From Paludibacteraceae bacterium (lineage in GTDB: Bacteria > Bacteroidota > Bacteroidia > Bacteroidales > Paludibacteraceae): a stretch of 64,000 nucleotides of DNA. A model generated the notes under the pieces. The model made no database searches, was not told where the DNA came from, and saw only the letters and a list, made by a program, of their open reading frames with translations. The position numbers were made by a program, and so were the translations under genes. This document shows positions 32,381 through 40,308 of this stretch, piece after piece (the stretch's first letter is position 1; every line of letters begins with the position of its first letter). The stretch is taken from positions 186,001 to 250,000 of the forward strand of contig JARLGW010000005.1 in the NCBI GenBank assembly GCA_031292565.1. Direction: 5' to 3'.

Positions 32381-33907
32381 TTATTGACTAACGATATTGG
32401 GTTCTTTTGACAAGATAAACGGGTCTTCCTGATCCAACCACCATTTTTTATAGGGCAACTTCACATGTTGGGCTAAATCTTCGTGGAAGGTTTTGTGTGC
32501 CAACAAATCGAGGATGGTTTCACCCAAGTTGATAATTCCGTCGTAAGCAACGGCTATATGTTCATCGCCAAGTGGAGCAGCCGGAATGCCCAACCGGGAT
32601 GCCAAGGGGGCTAACCCGTTGTGGCGGATGATGATAAAATCGGGATTCACCCGCTTGAGTAAGCCGTAAAACTGGAATTGCTGACGGTTACTCACGCTGA
32701 ACGACGGGATGTCGCCATAATTATCAATAACATGTGCCAACGAATCTTGCTTTGGATCGCCACTATCATAAACAGGGTCGTGGTGAAACGTGAGGGAGCC
32801 GTTAACTTCTACCCCCAGTTCTTTCAGCACGGCAATAATACCGTGAGCATAGGCCGAACCGGTGGCTACATATCCTTTCACGCCTTTCAGTTCTTTACGT
32901 AATTCATTTAAGCGTTTCTCTATTTTTTTATGACTTTTTTCGATGTATGCTTCCGCTTTTTCCTCACGGTTTGTTACGCGCCCTATTTCTCTGATCCAGG
33001 CATCGGTACCTACCAACCCGTAAGGTTGGGGTGCTTTTATTTCGGGCACACCGAATTCCTGTTCGAGCCCGGCAGCCAGGTAGGACGACAGGGTGTAGCA
33101 GAATCCTACCGTACAAGCTGCTTCGGATAGTTGAGCTAGCTGTTCCACCGTGGCTAAATCCACGATGTAGTTTACCCGCAGGCCAAGTTCACCAAGCATG
33201 GGTGTGAAAATATCCGAACCCCACAGGTTGATTACGTTCACCAGGTCTTCCTGCTTCTTTGGGTTTTTGCGTACTATTTGTCGTAAAATACCGTGTTGGG
33301 TAGAATCAAACCCGGTACTCCAGTGTTTAGATCGGAACCCTTCGCAATGCAATGGTACAACGGGTATTTTAAGTTTCTCGGTAAATTCGGTGGCTACCCC
33401 GTCAATATCATCACCAATAATGGCGGTGGAGCATGAGGTGGAAATAAATATAGCTTCGGGTTTATACCTGTCCCAGGCATCCTGTACAGTGTTTCTCAAT
33501 TTTTCTACCCCGCCAAAAACCATATCGCTTTCTTTCAGGTTGCTACAAAGAATGCGAATACTTTCCACGGGGAGGTTGCGTTGTGCCAAGCCGTTACGAA
33601 AAAGGGAGTTCCATTCTACCTGCCCGGCACCGCACCCGATGGGTGAATGCTGAACGAGCACAGAATTACGCACATTCCCGGCCTGACAGCCCACAATTTG
33701 TTCACTACAAACAGAGCCTTGTGTAAATGGGCCGCGCACTTCGCACAAGTTGCATTGATTGCCATCTCCTCCGCCACAACCTTGACGGGAGAAAGCAGAT
33801 TCTTTAGCCAAATCGGAAGCCTTCCCGTCCCATGCAATGATGGTGCCTAGGCGCTGTTCGCGATTTTCTACTACTGTTGTTTTCAGGTTTATTTTTTTCT
33901 TAGCCAT
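32381..33907 (-). CDS. NifD-like subunit of a nitrogenase-like oxidoreductase
   Basis: 508 residues. P-cluster-like Cys lie at SPIGC (Cys92) and STSCSTAIIGDD (Cys159); the FeMoco-ligand equivalent appears as GFCYTLSSYLAAGLEQEFGV (Cys270), and His450 in GDEH is a candidate for the second cofactor ligand. The region equal to NifD His195 (CEGFRGVSQSLGHH in NifD) reads CEGFRSKHWSTGFDS, without the His needed for N2 reduction. An unusual N-terminal Cys set (44, 52, 55, 67, 74) could hold an extra Fe-S cluster. It therefore looks like a cofactor-bearing catalytic subunit with a non-N2 substrate, possibly a methylthio-alkane. No own NifH is adjacent; AnfH at 42.8 kb could serve. Confidence 0.82.
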   Translation of the reverse strand: MAKKKINLKTTVVENREQRLGTIIAWDGKASDLAKESAFSRQGCGGGDGNQCNLCEVRGPFTQGSVCSEQIVGCQAGNVRNSVLVQHSPIGCGAGQVEWNSLFRNGLAQRNLPVESIRILCSNLKESDMVFGGVEKLRNTVQDAWDRYKPEAIFISTSCSTAIIGDDIDGVATEFTEKLKIPVVPLHCEGFRSKHWSTGFDSTQHGILRQIVRKNPKKQEDLVNVINLWGSDIFTPMLGELGLRVNYIVDLATVEQLAQLSEAACTVGFCYTLSSYLAAGLEQEFGVPEIKAPQPYGLVGTDAWIREIGRVTNREEKAEAYIEKSHKKIEKRLNELRKELKGVKGYVATGSAYAHGIIAVLKELGVEVNGSLTFHHDPVYDSGDPKQDSLAHVIDNYGDIPSFSVSNRQQFQFYGLLKRVNPDFIIIRHNGLAPLASRLGIPAAPLGDEHIAVAYDGIINLGETILDLLAHKTFHEDLAQHVKLPYKKWWLDQEDPFILSKEPNIVSQ

Positions 33908-34044
33908 AGTTTTGTTTTAAATAGGTTGTAAATGCATTTTGAAAGTTGAATTGACGGGAGAAATAGATAAGAATAGATAAATTGTCAATGCCCAAAATGG
34001 TATTTCACAATTTATCTATTCAGGTTATTCAATAAAACCTAATA

Positions 34045-34134
34045 CTATGCAGTGCAGTAGATCAAGCCTCCGGTACTCAATCCATAACTATTGAGTGTAT
34101 AATCCTTCTCCAGGTATAATTTAACTTGCATCAT
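34045..34134 (-). CDS. 29-residue small ORF before the NifD-like gene
   Basis: ATG ATG at 34134/34131 opens a 29-codon frame ending in TAG at 34045; the peptide ends in STGGLIYCTA with one Cys. It fills the gap between the permease stop (34159) and the NifD-like ATG (33907), on the same strand, preceded by an A-rich stretch typical of Bacteroidota translation starts. No known family is recognised. It may be a small accessory or regulatory (leader) peptide; chance is not excluded. Confidence 0.4.
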   Translation of the reverse strand: MMQVKLYLEKDYTLNSYGLSTGGLIYCTA

Positions 34135-34158
34135 CGTTTTGATCTTGTTTTTTTCTAA

Positions 34159-35595
34159 TTATAAATTAGAGCTATCCAACGATTTGTATTGCTTGTCAAT
34201 TTCCTTTACATCAGTTTTGATGTTTTGACCGATTTCAGGATTAATTTTCTTAGCAATAAAGAACCAAACCACACCAAGCACTATGATACCTAAAAAGATA
34301 TAGGGCAAATAATTGAGCGGTGCGGGTGGCACGGGATAAACACTGCCCACGATGGCAACGCCTAAAAAGATAATGGAGGCCGCGGATATTAAAATGTTTT
34401 TCAGCTTTAATTTTTTGTTATGAAACAAATAAACAGGAGCGGCAACCGAAACCAATATATATGCCACGATAAATGCCAGTGTAGCAATTGTACCCACCAA
34501 TCCGTAAATATCAAATGGTCCAAAGCCTTTTAAAATAAGAACGGCTGCCGGAATAAATGTTACGATGGCCGAAATGGTGATGGCCTTTGCCGGTGTTTCA
34601 TTCTTTTCGTGGGCTTCGCCTATTGATGAATGGAACAGACCGTGACGGGACATGTGGAATATAATGCGGGCTCCGGCATTGATACTGGCAAGCACACAGG
34701 CAAAGAAACTTACAACTGTGCCCAATGCAATTAACGGGATAAAGAAGCTTACATGGGCTTTCTTAGCTAATACATTGAATGGTGCCGTGCTTTGACCCAA
34801 GGTTTGTGCATTGCCTGTAAATCCGAGTGTTTCGGTATATGAACTGAACACAAACAAGGCTCCGATGGCAATAACACTTATGGTTAATACACGAGGAATA
34901 GTTTTCAATGGGTTTTTTGCTTCTTCGCCCAGCGTGGCGGCACTTTCAAAGCCGGTGAAGCTGAATATAGCTAATACTAATCCCAATCGGATGCTGTCGA
35001 ACGACACTCCTTTAAGGCTTAATTGATCGAAGTCAATTTTGAACCCATGTATCCACAAGGTGATAAATAACAGAATCAAAATAAGAGCCACTGACGAAAA
35101 TTCCAAAATTAAGGCTACTCGTGTAGAAAGCTTAATATCCTTGAATGCTACAAACCAAGCAAGGCCTACTACAACGGCTGTAAGTATAAGTTCGGATATA
35201 TGTGGCAACCCGAAGTAGGCGAATAACACGTTAAAGTAATTGGTAAACCCACCTGTAACCGAAGAGGCACAAGCAATGTAAGCGATAAACAATACCCAGC
35301 CGGCTATCACCCCAACGCGGTTGCCCAAGCCTTTTACAATGTAAATATAGAAAGAACCGGGTGATGCCGAATCTTTGGCAAATTCTTTGATATTTAAAGA
35401 AACGAATAATACAGCGATGGTTGCAAATAAATAAGCGAACCAGGTTCCTGCTCCAGCTAAGGCAAACACCAATGGAATTACCACGGTGGGTGTGCCCGAC
35501 GGGGCTATATTTGCCACCGACTGGGCAAATGTTTCTATGGGCGATAAGGAATCTTTTTTTAAGCCGTAAGTTCCTTCATTATTAGTTGTACTCAT
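34159..35595 (-). CDS. APC-superfamily amino acid permease
   Basis: 478 residues, twelve hydrophobic helices. The N-terminal GLKKDSLSPIETFAQSVANIAPSGTPTVVIPLV and FTGFESAATLGEEAKNP are typical of APC amino acid/polyamine antiporters and permeases; SASPGSFYIYIVKGLG is the conserved loop after helix 2. The substrate cannot be read off; neighbours metY and an aminotransferase suggest a sulfur amino acid or a related compound. It is 19 bp downstream of the porin and same-strand with the nitrogenase-like genes. Confidence 0.88.
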   Translation of the reverse strand: MSTTNNEGTYGLKKDSLSPIETFAQSVANIAPSGTPTVVIPLVFALAGAGTWFAYLFATIAVLFVSLNIKEFAKDSASPGSFYIYIVKGLGNRVGVIAGWVLFIAYIACASSVTGGFTNYFNVLFAYFGLPHISELILTAVVVGLAWFVAFKDIKLSTRVALILEFSSVALILILLFITLWIHGFKIDFDQLSLKGVSFDSIRLGLVLAIFSFTGFESAATLGEEAKNPLKTIPRVLTISVIAIGALFVFSSYTETLGFTGNAQTLGQSTAPFNVLAKKAHVSFFIPLIALGTVVSFFACVLASINAGARIIFHMSRHGLFHSSIGEAHEKNETPAKAITISAIVTFIPAAVLILKGFGPFDIYGLVGTIATLAFIVAYILVSVAAPVYLFHNKKLKLKNILISAASIIFLGVAIVGSVYPVPPAPLNYLPYIFLGIIVLGVVWFFIAKKINPEIGQNIKTDVKEIDKQYKSLDSSNL

Positions 35596-35614
35596 TGTGA
35601 TATTCTCCTTTTAA

Positions 35615-36367
35615 TTATAATGTTACACCAAACACCAGGTAGATTGTTTCTTTCTGTGGATTGGTTATTAATGAAGCTGAAACAGGCAAAGAAAAGCTGT
35701 CGGTAATTTTGATAGTTCTATATCCTTTAGCTCCAATATTTACAAAACCTGCCCCGTTGCCATAATATCCTGAACTTGGAGTGAAGCCGGCAAACAGATC
35801 CAAATTTTGTCCTGCTAATTTAGCGGTGTAACCCAGTTCTAGATAGGTTGAATAGTAATTTTTGGTATCGGCATCTTTCTTTGCATCGTAACCGTAGCTA
35901 TGGTCATTTCCATATAGGTAAGTGGCTGCACTTAAACTTATAGGGAATGATGCAGGTCCTTTGTAGGCTAATGCTAATTCACCCACGCTTGCAGTTGTTT
36001 TACCATTAAAGTTGTAGAATCGGGTGTTTGAAGAAGTAGAATCTCCTGTAGGAGTAATGGGGTCGTAATAATTAGTAAAGGTAAGGGTAAATCCTTTTAC
36101 CGAATACTTTACATATTCATCTACTTCGGCATAATCGTTATTTACTCCGTAAGTTCCCCATGTACCTAGTTCAAACCCGCTGTTTGAATAGGATAGGGTT
36201 GGTTGGATGTGTACACTCGAACCTCCCACATTTTGACCTCTCCAGATGAATCGGTTCACGATATCGGCAGTAACATTAAGACTTCCTTTTGAATCTTGGG
36301 CATAAATAAAATTTACTTGTGATAAAAGAAATACAACTAGGCTTAATTTAATAATTCTATTTTTCAT
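35615..36367 (-). CDS. Small outer-membrane porin (TorF-like)
   Basis: 250 residues. A signal peptide (LSLVVFLLSQVNFIYAQ) is followed by amphipathic beta strands: ADIVNRFIWRGQNVGGSSVHIQPTLSY is the classic first-strand pattern of TorF-type porins (xRYVWRG), and the chain ends in the hydrophobic strand ETIYLVFGVTL. It would form a ~12-strand channel admitting the substrate of the cluster. A 275-bp gap to metY upstream has no clear promoter, so it may have its own unrecognised one. Confidence 0.8.
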   Translation of the reverse strand: MKNRIIKLSLVVFLLSQVNFIYAQDSKGSLNVTADIVNRFIWRGQNVGGSSVHIQPTLSYSNSGFELGTWGTYGVNNDYAEVDEYVKYSVKGFTLTFTNYYDPITPTGDSTSSNTRFYNFNGKTTASVGELALAYKGPASFPISLSAATYLYGNDHSYGYDAKKDADTKNYYSTYLELGYTAKLAGQNLDLFAGFTPSSGYYGNGAGFVNIGAKGYRTIKITDSFSLPVSASLITNPQKETIYLVFGVTL

Positions 36368-36642
36368 AACTTTATGTTTTTTAATTGATTATACAAAGCT
36401 CCCTTTGTTCGTATATAAAAATAACGGGCTATTCTGTATAGATAATTCTATCAGAAGGCTAGGGCTATTTTTGCTTTTTGAATAAAATTGATGTTTATGT
36501 GAAACCAACAGAAACGAACGAGTGGAGCCGGGTTTTATCGTTTCTTATTATAGTTGATTTCACCTACGACAGTAGTTCTTTGGAATGAAGTAGCACATGA
36601 TTTTTTTGTTTAGTGTTTGTTAATAAATGTTCTATTTCTATT

Positions 36643-37944
36643 CTATGATAATGACTTAAATGCTTGTTCTATATCCCAAAGCAAATCGTCAACATCTTCG
36701 GTTCCGATAGAGAAACGAATTTGTTCAGGTTTCACCCCGGCCAATCGTTGTTCAGCTTCGGTTAGTTGCCCGTGAGTAACCGTGGCCGGATGCACTACCA
36801 GCGATTTGGAGTCGCCCACGTTGGCTAAGAAGGAGAATAGTTTCAGGCTTTCAATAAATTTCTTGGCTTGTTCAAAACCACCTTTTACGCCAAAAGAGAG
36901 TATTGCCCCTGGGCCTTTAGGTAAGTATTTTTTTGCTAGTTCATTATAGGGGCTGCTTTTAAGTCCGGGATATGAAACCCATTCCACGGCGGGATGCTTC
37001 TCCAAATACTCTGCAATGAATTGAGCACTTGCCACCTGACGTGTAATGCGGAATGAAAGCGTTTCCAAACCTTGCAACAACAAGAAGGCGTTGAACGGAC
37101 TCAAGCTGGCACCAAAATCGCGCAGGTAATGCAAACGGGCTTTAATTATGAAAGCTATGTTGCCCGCTCCAGGGTAGTTTCCCCATTTATCCCAAAACAC
37201 AAAACCACTGTAAGCAGAATCGGGAGTGGTAAAGTCGGGGAACTTGCCGTTAGCCCAATTAAAATTACCACCGTCCACAATCAGTCCGCCAATGCTATTG
37301 CCATGTCCACCAATATATTTAGTAGCCGAATGCACAATGATATTAGCCCCGTAATCAAACGGGCGAAACAAGAATGGGGTGCCAAATGTATTGTCCACGA
37401 TAAGCGGAATACCATTTTCTTCGGCAATGCGGGCTACCTTTTCAAAGTCGATAATATTAATATCCGGGTTACCGATGGTTTCAATAAAGATGGCTTTGGT
37501 TTTATCCGTGATGGCTTTACGGAAATTTTCAGGATCGGCCGGATCGACCAACGTGGTATGAACACCATGTTTGGGCAACGTGTTTTGAAATAGATTGAAG
37601 CTGCCTCCATAAAGGGTTTTGGCTGCTACAATTTCATCCCCGGCATGCGTGATATTTAATATGGCGGTTACTGTTGCCGCCGAACCCGAAGCTACTGATA
37701 AAGCACCACTACCTCCTTCAAGTATGGCAATACGGTTTTCAAGCACCTCATTGGTAGGGTTGGTAATGCGGGTGTAATCGAACCCAAATTCTTCTACCGA
37801 GCTAATCAACTTTGCTTGCTCAAAATCTTTGAACACAAAGGAGGTGGTTTGATAGATGGGTACGGCACGGGCTCCAACGGCTGAATCAGGCTCTTGTCCT
37901 GCATGCACCTGTAGGGTGTCGAATTTATATTGTCTTTCGCTCAT
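36643..37944 (-). CDS. metY: O-acetylhomoserine sulfhydrylase (aminocarboxypropyltransferase)
   Basis: 433 residues, Cys/Met-metabolism PLP enzyme family. [15 protein letters not shown], the tyrosine in YTRITNPTN and the PLP lysine in [10 protein letters not shown] are visible. MetY adds sulfide or methanethiol to O-acetylhomoserine giving homocysteine or methionine. This is the step that in Rhodospirillum rubrum uses the methanethiol released by the nitrogenase-like methylthio-alkane reductase. Its position in the same-strand cluster with NifDK-like genes is thus suggestive. The AhpD-like gene precedes it by 8 bp. Confidence 0.93.
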   Translation of the reverse strand: MSERQYKFDTLQVHAGQEPDSAVGARAVPIYQTTSFVFKDFEQAKLISSVEEFGFDYTRITNPTNEVLENRIAILEGGSGALSVASGSAATVTAILNITHAGDEIVAAKTLYGGSFNLFQNTLPKHGVHTTLVDPADPENFRKAITDKTKAIFIETIGNPDINIIDFEKVARIAEENGIPLIVDNTFGTPFLFRPFDYGANIIVHSATKYIGGHGNSIGGLIVDGGNFNWANGKFPDFTTPDSAYSGFVFWDKWGNYPGAGNIAFIIKARLHYLRDFGASLSPFNAFLLLQGLETLSFRITRQVASAQFIAEYLEKHPAVEWVSYPGLKSSPYNELAKKYLPKGPGAILSFGVKGGFEQAKKFIESLKLFSFLANVGDSKSLVVHPATVTHGQLTEAEQRLAGVKPEQIRFSIGTEDVDDLLWDIEQAFKSLS

Positions 37945-37952
37945 AAACGTTT

Positions 37953-38522
37953 TTATTTTTCGGGTTGATAATGTGATGATCCTGAAAATGCTATTTCAGG
38001 TTGTATTTTATAGTTATTCAGCGACTCGTCGATGTCAATTTGCAAGGCACTGTTAAATACATTGTTTACAATCATTAATGCTCCAAAAACAGTGAGGTCG
38101 ATAATTTCTTTTGCAGACAAAAAGGCTTCCAGCCTGCTATATAATTTAGATGAAACCCGATTGGGGTTTTTTGCCAACTGACGGCCATATTCAATAATGG
38201 CTTCATCTTTTTCGTCGAGTACAAGGTTCTCGTGGTCTTCACCGCCTTTCACTATGGATCGGTGCATAAAAGTGGAACAAAGCACACAAGCGTTTTCGCG
38301 CGAAATGGCATCGCAAAAAAGAATAGCCCGCCTATCGCCGATTACGGGTTTAACCACATCATAGAGTTTATACCATTCCAACACTGCGTATAAAGCAACA
38401 GGAGAATGAATCAAGGTGGCTTTCATGTTTGTTAGTTCGCCATGTTCTTTTACCACATTTTTATATACTTCCTGAATTTCAGGTGTTGCATTCTCGAAAC
38501 TTAGTTTTGCTATTCGTGCCAT
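37953..38522 (-). CDS. AhpD/carboxymuconolactone-decarboxylase-like protein
   Basis: 189 residues, all-helical. ENACVLCSTFMHRS carries the AhpD-type CxxC...H redox motif. AhpD-like proteins act as alkylhydroperoxidase or protein-disulfide reductases; some handle thiols. It is 8 bp upstream of metY and probably co-translated. A protective or thiol-redox role for an oxygen-sensitive enzyme is inferred from context. Confidence 0.85.
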   Translation of the reverse strand: MARIAKLSFENATPEIQEVYKNVVKEHGELTNMKATLIHSPVALYAVLEWYKLYDVVKPVIGDRRAILFCDAISRENACVLCSTFMHRSIVKGGEDHENLVLDEKDEAIIEYGRQLAKNPNRVSSKLYSRLEAFLSAKEIIDLTVFGALMIVNNVFNSALQIDIDESLNNYKIQPEIAFSGSSHYQPEK

Positions 38523-38559
38523 AATTTTGTTATTTAAAAATTCAAAATAAAGATTACCC

Positions 38560-38690
38560 TACCACCCCCTGAAAGGAGGGCTCTGCGTCTGTACAATCCT
38601 TTTTCTTGAATATCTTTTTATTCAATCCTTTTTATTAGAAAAATGGCTATTGCTCGTGTTAGGCCAAGTCACTTTGGGGGGATTTAGGTA
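38560..38690. repeat. REP-like intergenic repeats
   Basis: The gap between the aminotransferase and AhpD-like genes holds CCACCCCCTGAAAGGAGGG (38562-38580) and GTCACTTTGGGGGGATTTAG (38669-38688). Such C/G-rich palindromic phrases are common non-coding repeats in Bacteroidota chromosomes; no gene is seen. Confidence 0.4.
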
Positions 38691-38707
38691 TATCTTACTT
38701 TAATTGA

Positions 38708-40075
38708 TTATTTACTTAATACTGTATTGATTGATGCTATTACTATATCCGCTATTTTGTCAATTTCTTCTTCGGTAGCGGTTAAAGGAGGTGCGAGGCA
38801 AACAATTTCACCAAGAACACGGGTACATAGTCCTCGCCGAAGAAGTTGTTGTCGCACCTGAGTCCCAATACCGGCGGATACAGGAAACGATTCTTTTGTA
38901 ACCTTGTCGGCCACCAGTTCTATGGCGAGAAGCAAACCCAAGCCTCTTATTTCGCCCACGTATTTGTTTTCATTCAGTACCTGCAACCGCTCCAGTAGTT
39001 TTTTGCCTAATAGAGCCGAACGCTCTACTAGATGTTCTTCTTTCAGGATGCGTATGTTGGCAAGTGCCACCGCCGTGCCTACGGGATGGGCAGAGTAGGT
39101 GTATCCATGCCACCACCGATGAGGCGAATCCACCGAATCCAATACATTTTTTATCTCTCCCGAAATACCAATACCTCCTAACGGGAAATATCCGCTGGTG
39201 ATGCCTTTGGCAAATTGCACGATGTCCGGTTGTACGCCCCAATGTTCGAGGGCAAACCATTTCCCAGTTCGGCCAAAGCCGGTAATCACTTCGTCGCTAA
39301 TTAGCAGTATATTGTATTTCGTGGTGATTTCTCTAATTCGTTGAAAATAATCGGCAGGCGGAACTATTATTCCACCACCGCCACCTTGAACGGGTTCTAT
39401 AATGAAGGCAGCAATGGTATCGGCTCCCTCTCTAAGAATAGCTTCTTCCAGCAAATCGGCAGCAGCCACGCCGGGATTAACATCTGTTCTTGTGGTTTTA
39501 AACCTATAGGGATTAGCCGACTCTATATGAACAAAATTAGGTAAGCGTGGGCCAAAGCCTTCGGAAAATTCATCTACGCCTGTGGCTGATGCCGACCCCA
39601 CGCTCGAACCGTGGTAGCCCAACTTGCTAGCTATAATTTTTAGTTTTTCGGGTTTCCTTTTTGCTTTCCAATAGAAGCGGGCTGTGCGTATAGATGTATC
39701 TGTTGCATCCGAACCTCCAAGGGTAAAATAAAACGCTTCGATGTTAGGATAAATCAGTTCTTTGAGTGTCTCCGCCAATTCAATGGCAGGCAGGTTGCTC
39801 GACCCCGCGTAGGCCGTGGCAAAAGCCAGGCGTTGGAGTTGCTTGGTGGCGGCATCCGCCAATTCTTTCCGTCCGTGTCCCACGTACACGTTCCACATAC
39901 CGCTTAACCCGTCTATATAGGTATTGCCTTCATAATTGGTTATATAGATTCCTTTTCCTTCCACCCAAATTTGCGGATCATCATATTCGCTTGGATGATG
40001 CTGTGGATGTATCAGATGTTGACGGTCAATATCAACAAGAACTGATTTATCGGTTTGTGTTAGTTGTGTACTCAT
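38708..40075 (-). CDS. Class III (omega) aminotransferase
   Basis: 455 residues from ATG at 40075. PLP-binding landmarks are GLSGMWNVYVGHGRKEL near the N-terminus, YHGSSVGSASATG, EPVQGGGGGIIVPP, LISDEVITGFGRTG and the PLP lysine in FAKGITSGYFPLGG. The family transaminates omega-amino acids, polyamines or beta-alanine, usually with pyruvate. It is the first gene after a terminator and a sigma-54-like site in the nitrogenase-like cluster. Substrate unknown. Confidence 0.9.
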   Translation of the reverse strand: MSTQLTQTDKSVLVDIDRQHLIHPQHHPSEYDDPQIWVEGKGIYITNYEGNTYIDGLSGMWNVYVGHGRKELADAATKQLQRLAFATAYAGSSNLPAIELAETLKELIYPNIEAFYFTLGGSDATDTSIRTARFYWKAKRKPEKLKIIASKLGYHGSSVGSASATGVDEFSEGFGPRLPNFVHIESANPYRFKTTRTDVNPGVAAADLLEEAILREGADTIAAFIIEPVQGGGGGIIVPPADYFQRIREITTKYNILLISDEVITGFGRTGKWFALEHWGVQPDIVQFAKGITSGYFPLGGIGISGEIKNVLDSVDSPHRWWHGYTYSAHPVGTAVALANIRILKEEHLVERSALLGKKLLERLQVLNENKYVGEIRGLGLLLAIELVADKVTKESFPVSAGIGTQVRQQLLRRGLCTRVLGEIVCLAPPLTATEEEIDKIADIVIASINTVLSK

Positions 40076-40150
40076 GTTGCTGTGAATAATTGATTGATTG
40101 ACAATGCAAAGTTGAAGGAAAAACAAACGCTATGAAATACCGCTTTGGGG

Positions 40151-40197
40151 GCATTTAAGTGCCATTGTTGTGGTATATATTTATACCACAACAATGG
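40151..40197 (-). promoter_or_regulatory. Sigma-54-like site and 36-bp palindrome upstream of aminotransferase
   Basis: Minus strand: TGGCAC (40164-40159) followed by TTAAATGCC gives a -24/-12-like pair, but the GG-GC spacing is 9 rather than 10. Directly upstream lies a perfect palindrome with 16-bp arms, CCATTGTTGTGGTATA (40162-40177) and its complement (40182-40197). It has no T-run, so it resembles an activator-binding site more than a terminator. Confidence 0.4.
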
Positions 40198-40251
40198 TAT
40201 TTCTGCTGATGGATAGATTGCTAGTATCTATTTTTTTATGAGTAAAGAGCA

Positions 40252-40287
40252 AAAAAAAGCACCTATGAAGATTTTCATAAGTGCTTT
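40252..40287 (-). terminator. Terminator after the sigma-54 activator gene
   Basis: AAAGCACCTATGAA (40256-40269) pairs with TTCATAAGTGCTTT (40274-40287) with one mismatch; the minus strand ends in a long T-run. It separates the regulator gene from the aminotransferase gene. Confidence 0.8.
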
Positions 40288-40308
40288 ATTGTTATATTTT
40301 TAAAGTAG

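Noticed and set aside
31005-33907. Calling the NifDK-like pair nifEN
   Set aside because: Both chains keep P-cluster-type Cys and the D-like chain keeps a cofactor-type Cys; context is sulfur/amino-acid metabolism. NifEN remains a stated alternative but not the call.
36368-36642. Riboswitch or promoter before the porin gene
   Set aside because: No recognised aptamer landmarks, no TAnnTTTG and no TGGCAC-N5-TTGC match on the minus strand.
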